Shown one piece after another: positions 1-9,800 of a stretch of DNA of 56,349 bases (position 1 is its first letter; the number at the start of each line of letters is the position of its first letter). This DNA comes from an uncultured Bacteroidales bacterium (GTDB lineage: Bacteria > Bacteroidota > Bacteroidia > Bacteroidales > UBA932). The position numbers and the translations under genes were made by a program. The stretch covers positions 1 to 56,349 of the forward strand of contig CAKVDS010000010.1 in assembly GCA_934726455.1 (NCBI GenBank). Reading direction: 5' to 3'. The notes below the pieces were generated by a model. It was not told where the DNA came from and ran no database searches. It saw only the letters and a list, made by a program, of their open reading frames with translations.

Positions 1-1165
1 TGTTGCGCTCGCGTGTCTTTTTCTGGATTCCGGAGATCTCCTCCCTTTCCTTCTGCGAGGATTTTATCTTCTCCTCGATGACCGGGGCTATCTCTTTGTG
101 GATGCGGAGGTAGTTGTCGAGGTTCTTGGATACGAAGTCGTTGACGTATGAGCGGATTGTGGGGCCGATGTCGGTCTTCATCGTCCCGCCTTCGCTTATG
201 GTCTTCTCCCACATGTAGTTGGAGCCGAGCTTGGTCTTGGTCTGGCCCTCGAAATTCGGTTCCTGGATGCGTATGCTGATGGCTCCGACGACTCCCTGCC
301 GGCAGTCTGCGGCATCGTAGTTCTTCTTGAAGAAGTCCTTGAGGGTCTTGGCTATGGCTTCCCGGAAAGCGGCGAGGTGTGTGCCTCCGTCCCTGGTGTT
401 CTGTCCGTTGACGAATGATGAGATGTTCTCGCCGTAGGCGTTGCAGTGGCTCATCACTATTTCTATGTCATCGCCCGAGAGGTGGATAGGCGGGTAGAGC
501 GGCTCCTCGCTCAAGTTCTCGTTGACCAGATCCAGAAGTCCGTTGTCGGACTTGTAGGGTACTCCGTTGAATATGAGGGTGAGTCCCTTGTTGAGGTAGG
601 AGTAGTTCTTGACCATCGTCACGACGTAGTCTTCGTTGAAGGCGTAGTCGCCGAACATGAGATTGTCCGGGGTGAAGCGTATCAGGGTGCCGTTCTTCTC
701 TTTGGTCGGCTCAGTATCGCTCTCGAGCAGCTTGCCTCTGGAGAAATGCGCATGGCAGCATTCGCCGTCGCGGTGCGAGCATACGTAGAAGTCTGAGGAG
801 AGTGCATTGACGGCCTTTGTGCCGACTCCGTTGAGCCCGACGGACTTCTTGAAAGCCTTGTCGTCAAACTTGCCGCCGGTGTTGAGGATGCTGACAGCGT
901 CCACGACCTTGCCGAGAGGGATGCCGCGTCCGAAGTCGCGCACGCTTACGGTCCCGTCTTCGATGGTGATGCGTATTTCCCTGCCGAAACCGGCTGAAAA
1001 CTCGTCGATGGAGTTGTCGATTATCTCCTTGAGCAGCACATAGATGCCGTCATCGGGGCTGCGCCCGTCGCCGAGCCGTCCGATGTACATTCCGGGACGG
1101 AGCCTGATGTGCTCCACCCCTTCTATGGTGCGTATGTTGTCCTCTGTGTAGTTATTTTGTGCCAT
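1..1165 (-). CDS. parE: DNA topoisomerase IV subunit B (ParE), 3' end cut by the window edge
   Basis: This is the ATPase subunit of topoisomerase IV, which with ParC decatenates and relaxes chromosomes. About 388 N-terminal residues are present; the rest lies beyond position 1. The start is the ATG complementary to 1163-1165, giving MAQNNYTEDNIRTIEGVEHI. The GHKL ATPase motifs are visible: the N-box EIIDNSIDE at residues 47-55, DFGRGIP at 77-83, and GLNGVGTKAVNAL at 110-122. The opening RLRPGMYIGRLGDGRSPDDG, with its long spacer, is characteristic of Bacteroidota ParE; GyrB instead has a shorter GDTG-type segment. It overlaps the stop of the upstream DUF1573 gene by 14 bp, so the two are probably co-transcribed. 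I read this frame directly from the reverse complement. GyrB is the alternative but fits less well. Confidence 0.9.
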   Translation of the reverse strand, partial: MAQNNYTEDNIRTIEGVEHIRLRPGMYIGRLGDGRSPDDGIYVLLKEIIDNSIDEFSAGFGREIRITIEDGTVSVRDFGRGIPLGKVVDAVSILNTGGKFDDKAFKKSVGLNGVGTKAVNALSSDFYVCSHRDGECCHAHFSRGKLLESDTEPTKEKNGTLIRFTPDNLMFGDYAFNEDYVVTMVKNYSYLNKGLTLIFNGVPYKSDNGLLDLVNENLSEEPLYPPIHLSGDDIEIVMSHCNAYGENISSFVNGQNTRDGGTHLAAFREAIAKTLKDFFKKNYDAADCRQGVVGAISIRIQEPNFEGQTKTKLGSNYMWEKTISEGGTMKTDIGPTIRSYVNDFVSKNLDNYLRIHKEIAPVIEEKIKSSQKEREEISGIQKKTRERN

Positions 1166-1517
1166 TCTTCTTCACGATTCCCTTCAGATGCAATATCACC
1201 GGCTTCTTCTGTGCGGAGGTATATACTGTAAGTGTCTTGTCAAAATAAGTGGGGCCCTCGTCATTGGAGTAGGTGGCTGTGACGCTGCCTTTGGCTCCGG
1301 GAGCTATGGTCTCCCGTGTCCATTTGACCTCTGTGCAGCCGCAGGAAGACACGACTGCGAATATGGTCAGCGGCTCCTCGGAACTGTTTGTCACCGTGAA
1401 TGTGCAGGTAAGCGGGCCTGCAGCGGTGGTAACCTGCCCGAAGTCATGGACTGTCTTGTCGAAATTCAGCGGTGCGCCGAGCGCCAGCGTCAACAGAAGT
1501 GCAATCAAAGTCTTCAT
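1152..1517 (-). CDS. DUF1573 domain exported protein
   Basis: A 121-residue protein with a short signal peptide (MKTLIALLLTLALGAP) followed by a single immunoglobulin-like DUF1573 domain. The family hallmark is seen: NFDKTVHDFG, then TFTVTNSSEEPL, and the SSCGCTEVKW cysteine motif at about residues 58-67. These small periplasmic proteins are common in Bacteroidota and have no firmly established function; they resemble the ASPM/SPD-2/Hydin beta-sandwich group. The gene overlaps the parE start by 14 bp and would be the first gene of that transcript. A minus-strand promoter element lies just upstream at 1525-1532. The assignment to family is firm; the role is unknown. Confidence 0.85.
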   Translation of the reverse strand: MKTLIALLLTLALGAPLNFDKTVHDFGQVTTAAGPLTCTFTVTNSSEEPLTIFAVVSSCGCTEVKWTRETIAPGAKGSVTATYSNDEGPTYFDKTLTVYTSAQKKPVILHLKGIVKKNGTK

Positions 1518-1524
1518 ACAAGCG

Positions 1525-1532
1525 CAAAGTTA
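1525..1532 (-). promoter_or_regulatory. Bacteroidota -7 element for DUF1573-parE
   Basis: On the minus strand this reads TAACTTTG, matching the TAnnTTTG -7 consensus, 8 bp upstream of the DUF1573 start codon. No clear TTTG -33 box is seen at the usual 19-21 bp spacing, so the leader would be very short or the promoter weak. Confidence 0.5.
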
Positions 1533-1556
1533 GCAATAAATCTTTGCCTTGAAAAA

Positions 1557-1587
1557 CTTGTTAATTCAGATTTTCCTATTACTTTTG
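1557..1587 (+). promoter_or_regulatory. promoter for ferredoxin-esterase-LysR operon
   Basis: A -7 box TACTTTTG lies at 1580-1587 and a partial -33 box CTTG at 1557-1560, separated by 19 bp. This is the standard Bacteroidota layout. Transcription would start near 1593, about 25 nt before the ferredoxin ATG at 1617. It is divergent from the DUF1573 promoter. Confidence 0.6.
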
Positions 1588-1616
1588 TCCTTTGATTGAA
1601 AAACACATTAAGAATT

Positions 1617-1787
1617 ATGGCTTACAAAATTGATCCTAACGTCTGCGTTGCCTGTGGCACATGCCAGAGCGAATGCCCTTCAGGGGCTATCAAGGAAGGA
1701 GATGTATATTCTATCGATCCGGATGTCTGCATCAGCTGCGGAGCTTGCGCCGATGCTTGCCCTATGGGCGCCATCTCAGAGGCATAG
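1617..1787 (+). CDS. 2[4Fe-4S] ferredoxin
   Basis: A 56-residue bacterial-type ferredoxin carrying two cysteine clusters, CVACGTCQSECP and CISCGACADACP, each of the CxxCxxCxxxCP form that binds one [4Fe-4S] cluster. It shuttles low-potential electrons in the cytoplasm and is a natural partner for the pyruvate:ferredoxin oxidoreductase encoded at 6847-10371. The ATG at 1617 (MAYKIDPNVC) is chosen rather than an in-frame TTG at 1596: it gives the usual 55-56 residue length and places the promoter outside the gene. The esterase gene follows after 15 bp. Confidence 0.95.
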   Translation: MAYKIDPNVCVACGTCQSECPSGAIKEGDVYSIDPDVCISCGACADACPMGAISEA

Positions 1788-1802
1788 AAACATCTTTTCC
1801 GT

Positions 1803-2759
1803 ATGAGAAAAAGATTTATAATGGGGGCTCTTGCAGCCCTCTTTGCGTTTGTACAGGTGCATGCGTATGAACTGGTGAAGCCGGACATGACCCTCAAGCT
1901 CTATCCGAAAGGGCAGGGGGTTGATCTCGGCATAGTCGAGAACGGAAAGGCAATCACCCTCGGCCCGATCGAACCTAACGGCCTGAGCGGAGCCAACACG
2001 GTCAACGAGAGGGGCAATGTGGGAAACATAGGCGATGATGCCTATATTGACATTTATCTTCCTGAGAATGGCAACGGGCAGATGATAGTCGTGTGCCCAG
2101 GCGGCGGTTATTCCAACTGCTCCGCAGCCAACGAAGGCTCACGTGTGGCGGACTGGTGCACGAAGCGCGGCATTGCCGTGTGCGTGGTGCTTTACCGCAT
2201 GCCGAACGGGCACAGCAAACTTCCGCTTCGTGACGTTCAGAACGCTTTCCGCTATTGCCGCCATCACGCTGCCGAATGGGGTGTGAAGCAGATAGGTGTG
2301 ATGGGGTTCTCCGCAGGAGGGCATCTTGCAGCCTCTGCATCGACTCTGTTTGTGGACGAGACGACGAGACCGGATTTCTCAGTGTTGATATATCCTGTGA
2401 TCACTTTTGAGGAGTTCATAACCCATGCCGGCACCAGGATGAACCTTGTCGGGGCTAAAGCCGGTCCGAAAGAGGTCGAGTACTATTCCCTTGAAAACCG
2501 TGTCTCTGCCGGCACACCTGAGACAATCCTCCTTTTGAGCGGGGATGACAGGGCTGTGCCGCCGGAGAACAGCATACGATATTACAGGTCAATGCAGAAG
2601 TGCGGTGTGAAAGGGGAACTGCACATTTTCACCAGTGGCGGACACGGCTGGGGCTTCACGACAGTGGAGAACTCCGGACATGACAATCTGGGAGGCCAGA
2701 GGGAGAATTTCTTCCAGATTCTCGGACGCTGGCTTGATGACCGCAGGAAAGATTTATGA
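1803..2759 (+). CDS. secreted alpha/beta hydrolase, probable carbohydrate esterase
   Basis: A 318-residue protein with an N-terminal signal peptide (about residues 1-21, ending VHA), so probably periplasmic. The fold motifs are an oxyanion-hole segment VVCPGGGYS, the nucleophile elbow GFSAGGHLA, an acid segment LLLSGDDRAVPP, and the catalytic histidine in SGGHGWGF. This pattern is shared with acetylxylan-esterase-like and BD-FAE-like members of the family, so it probably removes acetyl or feruloyl groups from a plant glycan; the substrate cannot be read from the sequence. Its TGA stop overlaps the ATG of the next gene (ATGA at 2756-2759), implying translational coupling to the LysR-type fusion protein. 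It lies about 8 kb from the pectin enzymes. Confidence 0.8.
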   Translation: MRKRFIMGALAALFAFVQVHAYELVKPDMTLKLYPKGQGVDLGIVENGKAITLGPIEPNGLSGANTVNERGNVGNIGDDAYIDIYLPENGNGQMIVVCPGGGYSNCSAANEGSRVADWCTKRGIAVCVVLYRMPNGHSKLPLRDVQNAFRYCRHHAAEWGVKQIGVMGFSAGGHLAASASTLFVDETTRPDFSVLIYPVITFEEFITHAGTRMNLVGAKAGPKEVEYYSLENRVSAGTPETILLLSGDDRAVPPENSIRYYRSMQKCGVKGELHIFTSGGHGWGFTTVENSGHDNLGGQRENFFQILGRWLDDRRKDL

Positions 2760-3994
2760 TTGACCCTTTCCGGTTGAGAGTTTTTGCGACCCTCGCGGAG
2801 TGCGGTAGTTTTTCCGCAGCCGCGAGGGCGCTTGGCATTTCACAGCCAGCCGTCAGCCAGAATGTGGCTGAACTTGAGAAATATGCGGGGGCAAGGCTGC
2901 TGAGCCGTTCCAGAGCCGGGGTGACCCTTACGTGGAAGGGCCGGCAGTTTCTCGCCAAAGCCGGCGAGGTCCTTTCTGCGTACCGCTCTCTTGAAGAGAG
3001 TTGCAAGGCGCCGCAGACACTTTTGCTATGCAATGTGTCCCATGGCGGCAGGAGGACCAATATATTGGTAGACAGAGGGTATTTTGCTGACTTGGATGCT
3101 CCTGATGATGTCCGTGCCGATCGCAGGATCGATGCTTCCGGGCTTGAGATCCGTCCGTTGATGTTGGATTGTGAGGCGGATCTTGACAGGCTTCCGGACA
3201 GCAAATCCGGAACCGGCTTTTTCTCAGGTACTTGCCACGATTTTGAAGATGCGGCGCAGATAGGTGAGCGTACAGGCTACAGGGTCATGGCTGATTTGCC
3301 ATTCAAGGAACGAGCTCTTTGGACGGATGAGGCGTCGGATCATGTCCGGGTACTTGCCCTTCCTGATCTGGCTTCTATGAAACAGGCGGAACTTAAACAT
3401 GCATTTGACTTCGCGCGTAAGCGTTCTCTACTTGTCAGGGTCAGCCTTGCCGGATCTGAATCCGCACAGGATGACTTTGTCAGGAGTTTTTCTCTTTCTC
3501 CTTTGAGATATCTTGATTCTCTCGGACTGCTCAAAAGTGATGTCCTGCTGTGCCGCTGTTCTCTTATGGATGAGGAGGAATGGGGGATAGTTTCCCGGCG
3601 TGGCGTGACGGTGATCCACAGCCCGTCGTTTGACTTGTCTTCCTCTGGGGTGCGTTTCCCGTATGAGCATGCGCTTTCTTCCGGGGTGAGAGTGTGCCTT
3701 GGCGGACGCGGAGCGCCTCTCGGAGAGGAAATCAAGGCGGCGCGGCTTCTGTCATCCATGGGACACCCGGCGGTCTCTGACGGGACTCTGATGCTGTGGG
3801 CCACAAAAAACGGCGCCGATGCTTTTGGCATCGACGCCGGAGAGATTGCCTACGGAAAGTTTGCGGACGCTGTCCTGGCTTTGCCTGGCACTGCTGATGC
3901 CCCGGTAGAGCCATCCTCCGTGAGGTATGTCTTCTGCCGGGGGCAGATATTATTTGACTTCCGGTCTCATCACAAGTTCGATGAAGTTGCCTGA
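2756..3994 (+). CDS. LysR-type helix-turn-helix fused to a metal-less amidohydrolase-like domain
   Basis: Residues 1-62 are a LysR winged helix-turn-helix, with the signature SFSAAARALGISQPAVSQNV. The rest does not look like the normal LysR substrate-binding domain. From about residue 86 to 400 it follows the order of the MTA/SAH deaminase (SsnA/TrzN-like) amidohydrolases: an N-terminal beta segment (LLLCNVSHGGRRTNILVDRG, then ADRRIDASGLEIRPL), YLDSLGLLKSDVLL, RRGVTVIHSPSFD, VRVCLGGRGAP, and GKFADAVLAL. By my by-eye alignment every metal ligand is replaced: the HTH motif by CEAD (139-142), the next His by Ser230 and the Glu by Gly233, the third-strand His by Arg267, and the Asp of GTDG by Arg318. 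Catalysis is therefore unlikely, and I infer a ligand-sensing role. It is coupled to the esterase by ATGA, and its 3' end overlaps the convergent M16 gene by 45 bp. Confidence 0.75.
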   Translation: MIDPFRLRVFATLAECGSFSAAARALGISQPAVSQNVAELEKYAGARLLSRSRAGVTLTWKGRQFLAKAGEVLSAYRSLEESCKAPQTLLLCNVSHGGRRTNILVDRGYFADLDAPDDVRADRRIDASGLEIRPLMLDCEADLDRLPDSKSGTGFFSGTCHDFEDAAQIGERTGYRVMADLPFKERALWTDEASDHVRVLALPDLASMKQAELKHAFDFARKRSLLVRVSLAGSESAQDDFVRSFSLSPLRYLDSLGLLKSDVLLCRCSLMDEEEWGIVSRRGVTVIHSPSFDLSSSGVRFPYEHALSSGVRVCLGGRGAPLGEEIKAARLLSSMGHPAVSDGTLMLWATKNGADAFGIDAGEIAYGKFADAVLALPGTADAPVEPSSVRYVFCRGQILFDFRSHHKFDEVA

Positions 3995-6763
3995 AGACAG
4001 CAGCTCTTCTGCCGCTTTCTTGACATCTTCCGGAGTAAGGGCCTCCACAGCGGCCTCGTATTCAGCCACATAGTTGATGCCGTATTTTTCGGCATCCTGA
4101 AGTGCAGAACTCCACCATGCGTTGCGGAGTTTGTTCTCCGGGACGGTCTTCTCAAGATTCTTTTTGGCCTTGTCGAACTTCTCGGCGTCCGGGCCTTTTT
4201 CTGCAAGGTCTTTCATCCCCTTGACAGCGAGTTCACGAAGTTTGTCGCACTGCTCCTCGTTGGTCTGGAATGCTACCTGGAGAAGGCGCATCTCGTAAGG
4301 CTGGTGAGTGAGCTGTGAGACGGCGCTTGCACCATAGGTGCCGCCTTCCTCTTCGCGCAGTGTCTCGGTGTAGATCATGTTGAGGATGTAGCTCATGGCC
4401 GTGTAGTCGACATCTTCCTTGACGCTGTATGGTTTGTTGGCCTTGTAGAGCTGGACAACAGTCACCATAGGAGTCTGCATAGGGGTGCGGAAGTCGTTGA
4501 CTTTCTGCCCGTCGATGATGCCGTCGTTGCGGTATTTCCAGTTTGTGGCTTTCTTTCCCTTGGCAAGCGAGCCTGCATACCTTTCCACAAGCGGTAGAAT
4601 GGTATCCCTGTCGAAGTCTCCGACGACTACGAGGGTTGCCCCGGCCGCATCTTTGAAGAGCATCCTGTAGTTCTTCTCCAGTGTCTGGAGATTTGCCTTG
4701 GCGAGCACGTCCTTGTCGAGGGTGAAATCGCGCGGACTGTCATAGATGGTCTTGGCGAGCTGCTTCTGGAGCTGCCAGTTCGGCTGGTTCTCCAGGTTAG
4801 GGAGTATATTCTCGATCTGGGTTATGCCGTTGGCGTATTCTTCCGGGTCGAAGCGCGGATCAGCAAAATAGAGGTACATCAGCTGGAATGCTGTCTCGAT
4901 GTCTTTTTTTGTGCTGGTGGCGCTGACACCGTGGGTGTACTCGCCGATATAAGGACTCACGGCCACCTGTTTGCCGGAGAGCATCTTGCTGACTGTCGTG
5001 GCAGGGAAGCCGGCTACGCCGGTGTTCTGCTGGTAGAGGGCCCAGATGTTGTCCTCGAAAGAGTAGAGATCCTCATCGGAGATGAGGCTCTGTCCTCCTC
5101 TCTTGAAGATGTTGAAGTTGATTTTGTCTTTCTCCCTGTCTGAAGGCAGGAGGATGACTTTCACTCCGTTTTTGAGGGTGAGCACTTCGGATCCGTAGAG
5201 GCCGGCCGCGGTCTTTTTGATCTTGCTGCCCTTGAGGGTTGAAGGATCGAGGAATTCTGTCGGGATGTCCTCGCCTGCAGTCTGTGCGTACTCGGCGTTC
5301 TCAACCTTGTCGATGATGGCCTGCACCTGCCCGGCTTCAGGATGGGATGCGCCTTCTTTTTCAGGGCCGGAGTAGATGACAACCATGTTGTTGCGGGTGA
5401 TGAGCTGCTGGGCGAGCTGGTTGAGTATGCTGGTGTTGAACTGAGCCATCAGGGCCTGCACCATCTGGTACTCGGTCTTCGGGTCCATGAACGAGTAGTT
5501 GTCGAAGAAGTTCATTATCAACGGCATGACGAATTCGGAGTTCTTGCGGCTGTCAGCCTTGTTGGCTGCGGCTTCATACTGTGAGAGGACTTCGTTCTTG
5601 GCGCGCTCGAATTCTGAGTCGGTGAAGCCGAAGCGGTGCATCTTCTCGATTTCGGTGAGCATGGCCTCGAATCCCTGGAGGGCTGCACCCTCTTTGCATG
5701 AGACTTCTCCGTAAGCCACATCCATGGTCTCGCAGACGTTGGTGATTCCGAAGCCTGCGTAGAGGAACGGGGCATCGCTCTTTGCGCTGATGTCGTTGAA
5801 GCGCTCGGCCATGATGGTGCTTATGAGGCTCTTGGCGACTTCTGCCATAAGGCCTACGGCGGTGCTGTTCAACTCTTCCGGCTGGGCCTCGCTCTTCCAA
5901 TAGACTTCGAATGTTGAAGTGCTGGTCTCCGGGTCGGTGAGGATGCCGATTAAAGGCTTGTCGTTGTCCGGAATCGTTATGACATCTTTCGCTTTAGGGT
6001 TTTCGGCGGCCGGAATGTCGGCGAAGGTCTTCTTGATCTTGGCCTCAACTTCATCAACGTTGATGTCTCCCACCACGATAAGGGCCTGCATGTCAGGACG
6101 GTACCATGTGTGGTAGAAGTTCGTGAGGCTCTCCGGCTTGAAGTTCTTGAGATTGTCCTCGCTTCCGATGATCGTGCAGCCCGCATACTTGGTGTCGCCG
6201 TACAAGTAAGGCAGAGTCTTCTCGTGCAGTCTCCATGAGGCTGTGTTGCGGGAGCGCTTCTCTTCGAGGATGACGCCTCTCTCCTTGTCGATTTCCTCCG
6301 GGTCGCAGGTCACGAAGTGGGAGTAGTCGTGCATGATGAGCAGGCAGGTGTCTACGACAGTAGGCCGTACAAGCGGGATGTTGTTGAGCAGGTAGATGGT
6401 CTGCTCGACTCCTGTGGAGGCGTTGACGTTGCCTCCGAAAGAGGCTCCGATGCTTTCAAGCCAGTTGAGGATGCTCTTGCCCGGGAAGTTCTTGGTCCCG
6501 TTGAAGCACATGTGCTCAAGGAAGTGCGCAAGGCCGTCCTGGTCAGGAGTTTCCTGAATGGCGCCCACATTGGTTGCAAGGTAGAATTCCGCCCTGTCCG
6601 CCGGTTTGTCGTTGTGACGGATGTAGTAGGTCAGCCCGTTGTCGAGCTTGCCGACTCTTGTCTCGGGGTCGTTCGGCAGCTGGGGCAGCTGCTGTGACTG
6701 GCCGAAACACAAAGCAGCGGCACCAAGAAGTACCGCTGCTGAGATTAAGATTTTTTTGACCAT
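3950..6763 (-). CDS. M16 family zinc metallopeptidase, exported
   Basis: A 937-residue insulinase/pitrilysin-type protease with a signal peptide (about residues 1-21, ending CFG), so periplasmic or surface-associated. The inverted zinc motif HFLEH lies at residues 80-84; the third ligand is one of the glutamates in ERGVILEEKRSR (161-167). The length fits the two-lobe, four-domain form in which the C-terminal half is inactive but closes over the substrate. Such enzymes degrade short peptides inside a chamber. This one resembles the PqqL-like proteins common in Bacteroidota. A promoter is seen upstream at 6804-6834. Its last 45 bp overlap the end of the convergent LysR fusion gene. No link to the pectin locus is evident. 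Confidence 0.9.
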   Translation of the reverse strand: MVKKILISAAVLLGAAALCFGQSQQLPQLPNDPETRVGKLDNGLTYYIRHNDKPADRAEFYLATNVGAIQETPDQDGLAHFLEHMCFNGTKNFPGKSILNWLESIGASFGGNVNASTGVEQTIYLLNNIPLVRPTVVDTCLLIMHDYSHFVTCDPEEIDKERGVILEEKRSRNTASWRLHEKTLPYLYGDTKYAGCTIIGSEDNLKNFKPESLTNFYHTWYRPDMQALIVVGDINVDEVEAKIKKTFADIPAAENPKAKDVITIPDNDKPLIGILTDPETSTSTFEVYWKSEAQPEELNSTAVGLMAEVAKSLISTIMAERFNDISAKSDAPFLYAGFGITNVCETMDVAYGEVSCKEGAALQGFEAMLTEIEKMHRFGFTDSEFERAKNEVLSQYEAAANKADSRKNSEFVMPLIMNFFDNYSFMDPKTEYQMVQALMAQFNTSILNQLAQQLITRNNMVVIYSGPEKEGASHPEAGQVQAIIDKVENAEYAQTAGEDIPTEFLDPSTLKGSKIKKTAAGLYGSEVLTLKNGVKVILLPSDREKDKINFNIFKRGGQSLISDEDLYSFEDNIWALYQQNTGVAGFPATTVSKMLSGKQVAVSPYIGEYTHGVSATSTKKDIETAFQLMYLYFADPRFDPEEYANGITQIENILPNLENQPNWQLQKQLAKTIYDSPRDFTLDKDVLAKANLQTLEKNYRMLFKDAAGATLVVVGDFDRDTILPLVERYAGSLAKGKKATNWKYRNDGIIDGQKVNDFRTPMQTPMVTVVQLYKANKPYSVKEDVDYTAMSYILNMIYTETLREEEGGTYGASAVSQLTHQPYEMRLLQVAFQTNEEQCDKLRELAVKGMKDLAEKGPDAEKFDKAKKNLEKTVPENKLRNAWWSSALQDAEKYGINYVAEYEAAVEALTPEDVKKAAEELLSSGNFIELVMRPEVK

Positions 6764-6803
6764 TTCTTATATTCGCTAAGTGTAATACTTCAATAGTACA
6801 CCG

Positions 6804-6834
6804 CAAATATAAGCCTATTTTGTCAAATCACAAG
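6804..6834 (-). promoter_or_regulatory. promoter for the M16 peptidase gene
   Basis: On the minus strand, a -33 box CTTG (complement of 6831-6834) is followed after 19 bp by a -7 box TATATTTG (complement of 6804-6811). The leader to the ATG at 6763 would be about 35 nt. No rho-independent hairpin separates nifJ from this promoter, so some read-through from nifJ is possible. Confidence 0.6.
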
Positions 6835-6846
6835 TTTTTTAATAAA

Positions 6847-9800
6847 TTATTTTCCTGCGAGCCTCTTGTAGTTCTCGTACCTGAGTTTGGCGAACTCTTC
6901 TGTCTTTTCGAGGAGTTCTGCCGCGTGGTCAGGGAAGAGCTTGTAGAGGGAAGCGAACCTCACCTCTCCCTTGAGGAAGTCCTGGAACTTGCTCCAGTCA
7001 GGCTCCTTGGAGTCGAGAGAGAACGGATTCTTGTCCTGTCCTTCGAGCATCGGGTTGTACCTGTAGAGGTGCCAGTATCCGCACTCGACTGCAAGTTTCT
7101 CCTCCTTCTGGCTCAGTCCCATGCCGGCCTTGAGGCCATGGTTGATACAAGGGGCGTAGGCGATCACAAGGGATGGTCCGTCGTATGCCTCGGCTTCCTT
7201 GATGGCATTGAGATACTGTACAGGGCTTGCACCCATTGCTACCTGTGCCACATATACATAGCCGTAGCTCATGGCCATCATGCCGAGATCCTTCTTGCGG
7301 ATCTTCTTGCCGGAGGCTGCGAATTTCGCGATGGCGCCGGCAGGTGTAGACTTGGATGACTGTCCACCGGTGTTGGAATAAACTTCAGTGTCGAGGACGA
7401 GGATGTTGACATTTTCGCCGGAAGCGAGCACATGGTCGAGTCCGCCGTAACCGATGTCGTAGCTTGCACCGTCACCGCCGATGATCCACTGGCTGCGTGC
7501 CGGGATGTACTGCTTGAGTTTGAGCAGGCTCTGGCAGGTCTCGCAACCGCATGCCTCCATGAGAGGAACGAGCTTGTCGGCCACCTCGCGTGTCACAGCA
7601 TAGTCTTCCTTGTTGTCGAGCCATTTCTGGAACAGTGCCTTCATCTCGTCGGAGCAGCATTCGCAGCTGAGGCCCTTGGTCATGAGTTCGCCCACTGTCT
7701 TGCGGATGCGCTCTGAGCCGAGTCTCATTCCGAGACCGAATTCACAGAAGTCCTCGAACAGGGAGTTGGCCCAAGCCGGTCCGTGTCCGTGCGCGTCAGT
7801 GCAGTAAGGTGATGACGGGAATGAAGCTCCGTAGATTGATGAGCATCCGGTCGCGTTGGCGATCATCATGTGGTCGCCGAAGAGCTGGGTGATGTTCTTG
7901 ATGTACGGGGTCTCACCGCAACCTGCGCAGGCACCGGAGAACTCGAACAGAGGCTGTGCGAACTGGGAGTTCTTCATGTTGGCCTTAGGATCTCCGACTG
8001 TCTTGTAGCCTACCTTGGTGTTGAGGTAGTCGAAGTTGTCCTGCTCTGCAGTGTTGTCCATGTACGGCTGCATTGAGAGAGCCTTGTCTTTGGCGAGGCA
8101 GACATCGACGCAGTTGCCGCAACCGGTACAGTCTGAGACAGAGATGGAGATTGCGTACTTGTAGTCCTTGAGGTTGGCCTTGCCGTCGGCGAGCTTGATG
8201 CTTGCAGGTGCTGCGGCAGCCTGCTCAGCTGTGAGAAGGAACGGACGGATGGCTGCGTGAGGGCAGACGAATGCACAGCTGTTGCACTGGATACATTTGT
8301 CGGCATCCCAAACAGGAACGTTCACGGCCACGCCTCTCTTCTCGTATGCGGCTGTGCCTGCCGGCATCGTGCCGTCCTTGTATGGCAGGAATGCGCTTAC
8401 AGGGAGGCTGTCTCCGCACTGTGCGTTGACCACATCGGCGATCTCCTTGACGAACGGAGTCGCGAGACGGTTGGCGTTGTGGTTGACGAACTTGGCGTTG
8501 ATGTTCGCCCACTCGGCAGGAACCTTGACCTCGATGTACTCACCACCGCGGTCGATTGCGGCGTAGTTCATGTTTACGATGTTCTCGCCCTTCTTGCCAT
8601 AAGACTTGAGGGCAGCGTCTTTCATGTACTTGACAGCGTCATCGACAGGGATGATGCCTGAAATGCGGAAGAATGCACTCTGGAGAATGGTGTTGGTGCG
8701 TCCTCCGAGGCCGATCTCGGCTGCGATCTTGGTGGCGTTGATGATGTAGAGCTTGATCTTCTTGCGTCCGATCACCGACTTCACGAAGTCAGGAATCCTC
8801 TCTTTGGTCTCCTCTTCATCCCAGAGGGAGTTGAGAAGGAGGCTGCCGCCTTCCTTGATGCCCTTGAGCACATCGTATTTCTCAAGGTATGAAGGCACGT
8901 GGCAGGCTACGAAGTCAGGGGTGTTGACAAGATATGGAGCCTTGATAGGCTCTTTTCCGAACCTGAGGTGAGAGCAGGTGTATCCGCCGGACTTCTTGGA
9001 GTCGTAGTCGAAGTATGCCTGGCTGTAGAGGTCGGTATGGGTACCGATGATCTTGATGGTGTTCTTGTTCGCTCCGACTGTACCGTCTGAGCCGAGTCCG
9101 TAGAACTTGCACTCGGTGGTGCCCTTCTTCACGATTGAAACCTCGCCCTTGGTCGGGAGGCTCTTGAATGTGACGTCATCGGTGATGCCGATGGTGAAGT
9201 CGGCCTTAGGCTCCTTGCGGTCGAGGTTGTCGAATACAGCGATGATCTGTGCCGGGGTGGTGTCCTTTGAGGAGAGTCCGTAGCGGCCGCCGATTACGAG
9301 CGGAGCGTTGTCCTTGTCCTGGAAAAGGGCCTTGATGTCGAGGTAGAGAGGCTCTCCGAGCGCTCCCGGCTCTTTGGTCCTGTCGAGAACGGCGATTTTC
9401 TTGACGCTCTTAGGAAGCACTTTGAGGAGATACTTCTCTGAGAACGGGCGGTAGAGGTGTACGGTGACAACGCCGTACTTGCGTCCGCGGGTGGCGAGGT
9501 AATCCACTGTCTCCCTTGCTGTCTCGGTGACTGAACCCATGGCCACGATGATGCATTCGGCATCCGGTGCTCCGTAGTACTCGAACGGACGGTACTGGCG
9601 TCCTGTCAGTTCTCCGATTTCTCCCATGTAGCGTGCTACGATGTCCGGCACGGCCTCATAGACCTGATTGCGGGACTCGACCGCCTGGAAGTATACGTCT
9701 CCGTTCTGCGCTGTGCCGCGGGTTACCGGAGCCTCCGGGGTGAGGGCGCGTGCACGGAAGTTGTCCAGAGACTTCTGGCTGACCATCTTCTTGAGGTCTT

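Noticed and set aside
1596..1616. TTG start giving a 63-residue ferredoxin
   Set aside because: The ATG at 1617 gives the family-typical length and leaves room for the promoter at 1557-1587.
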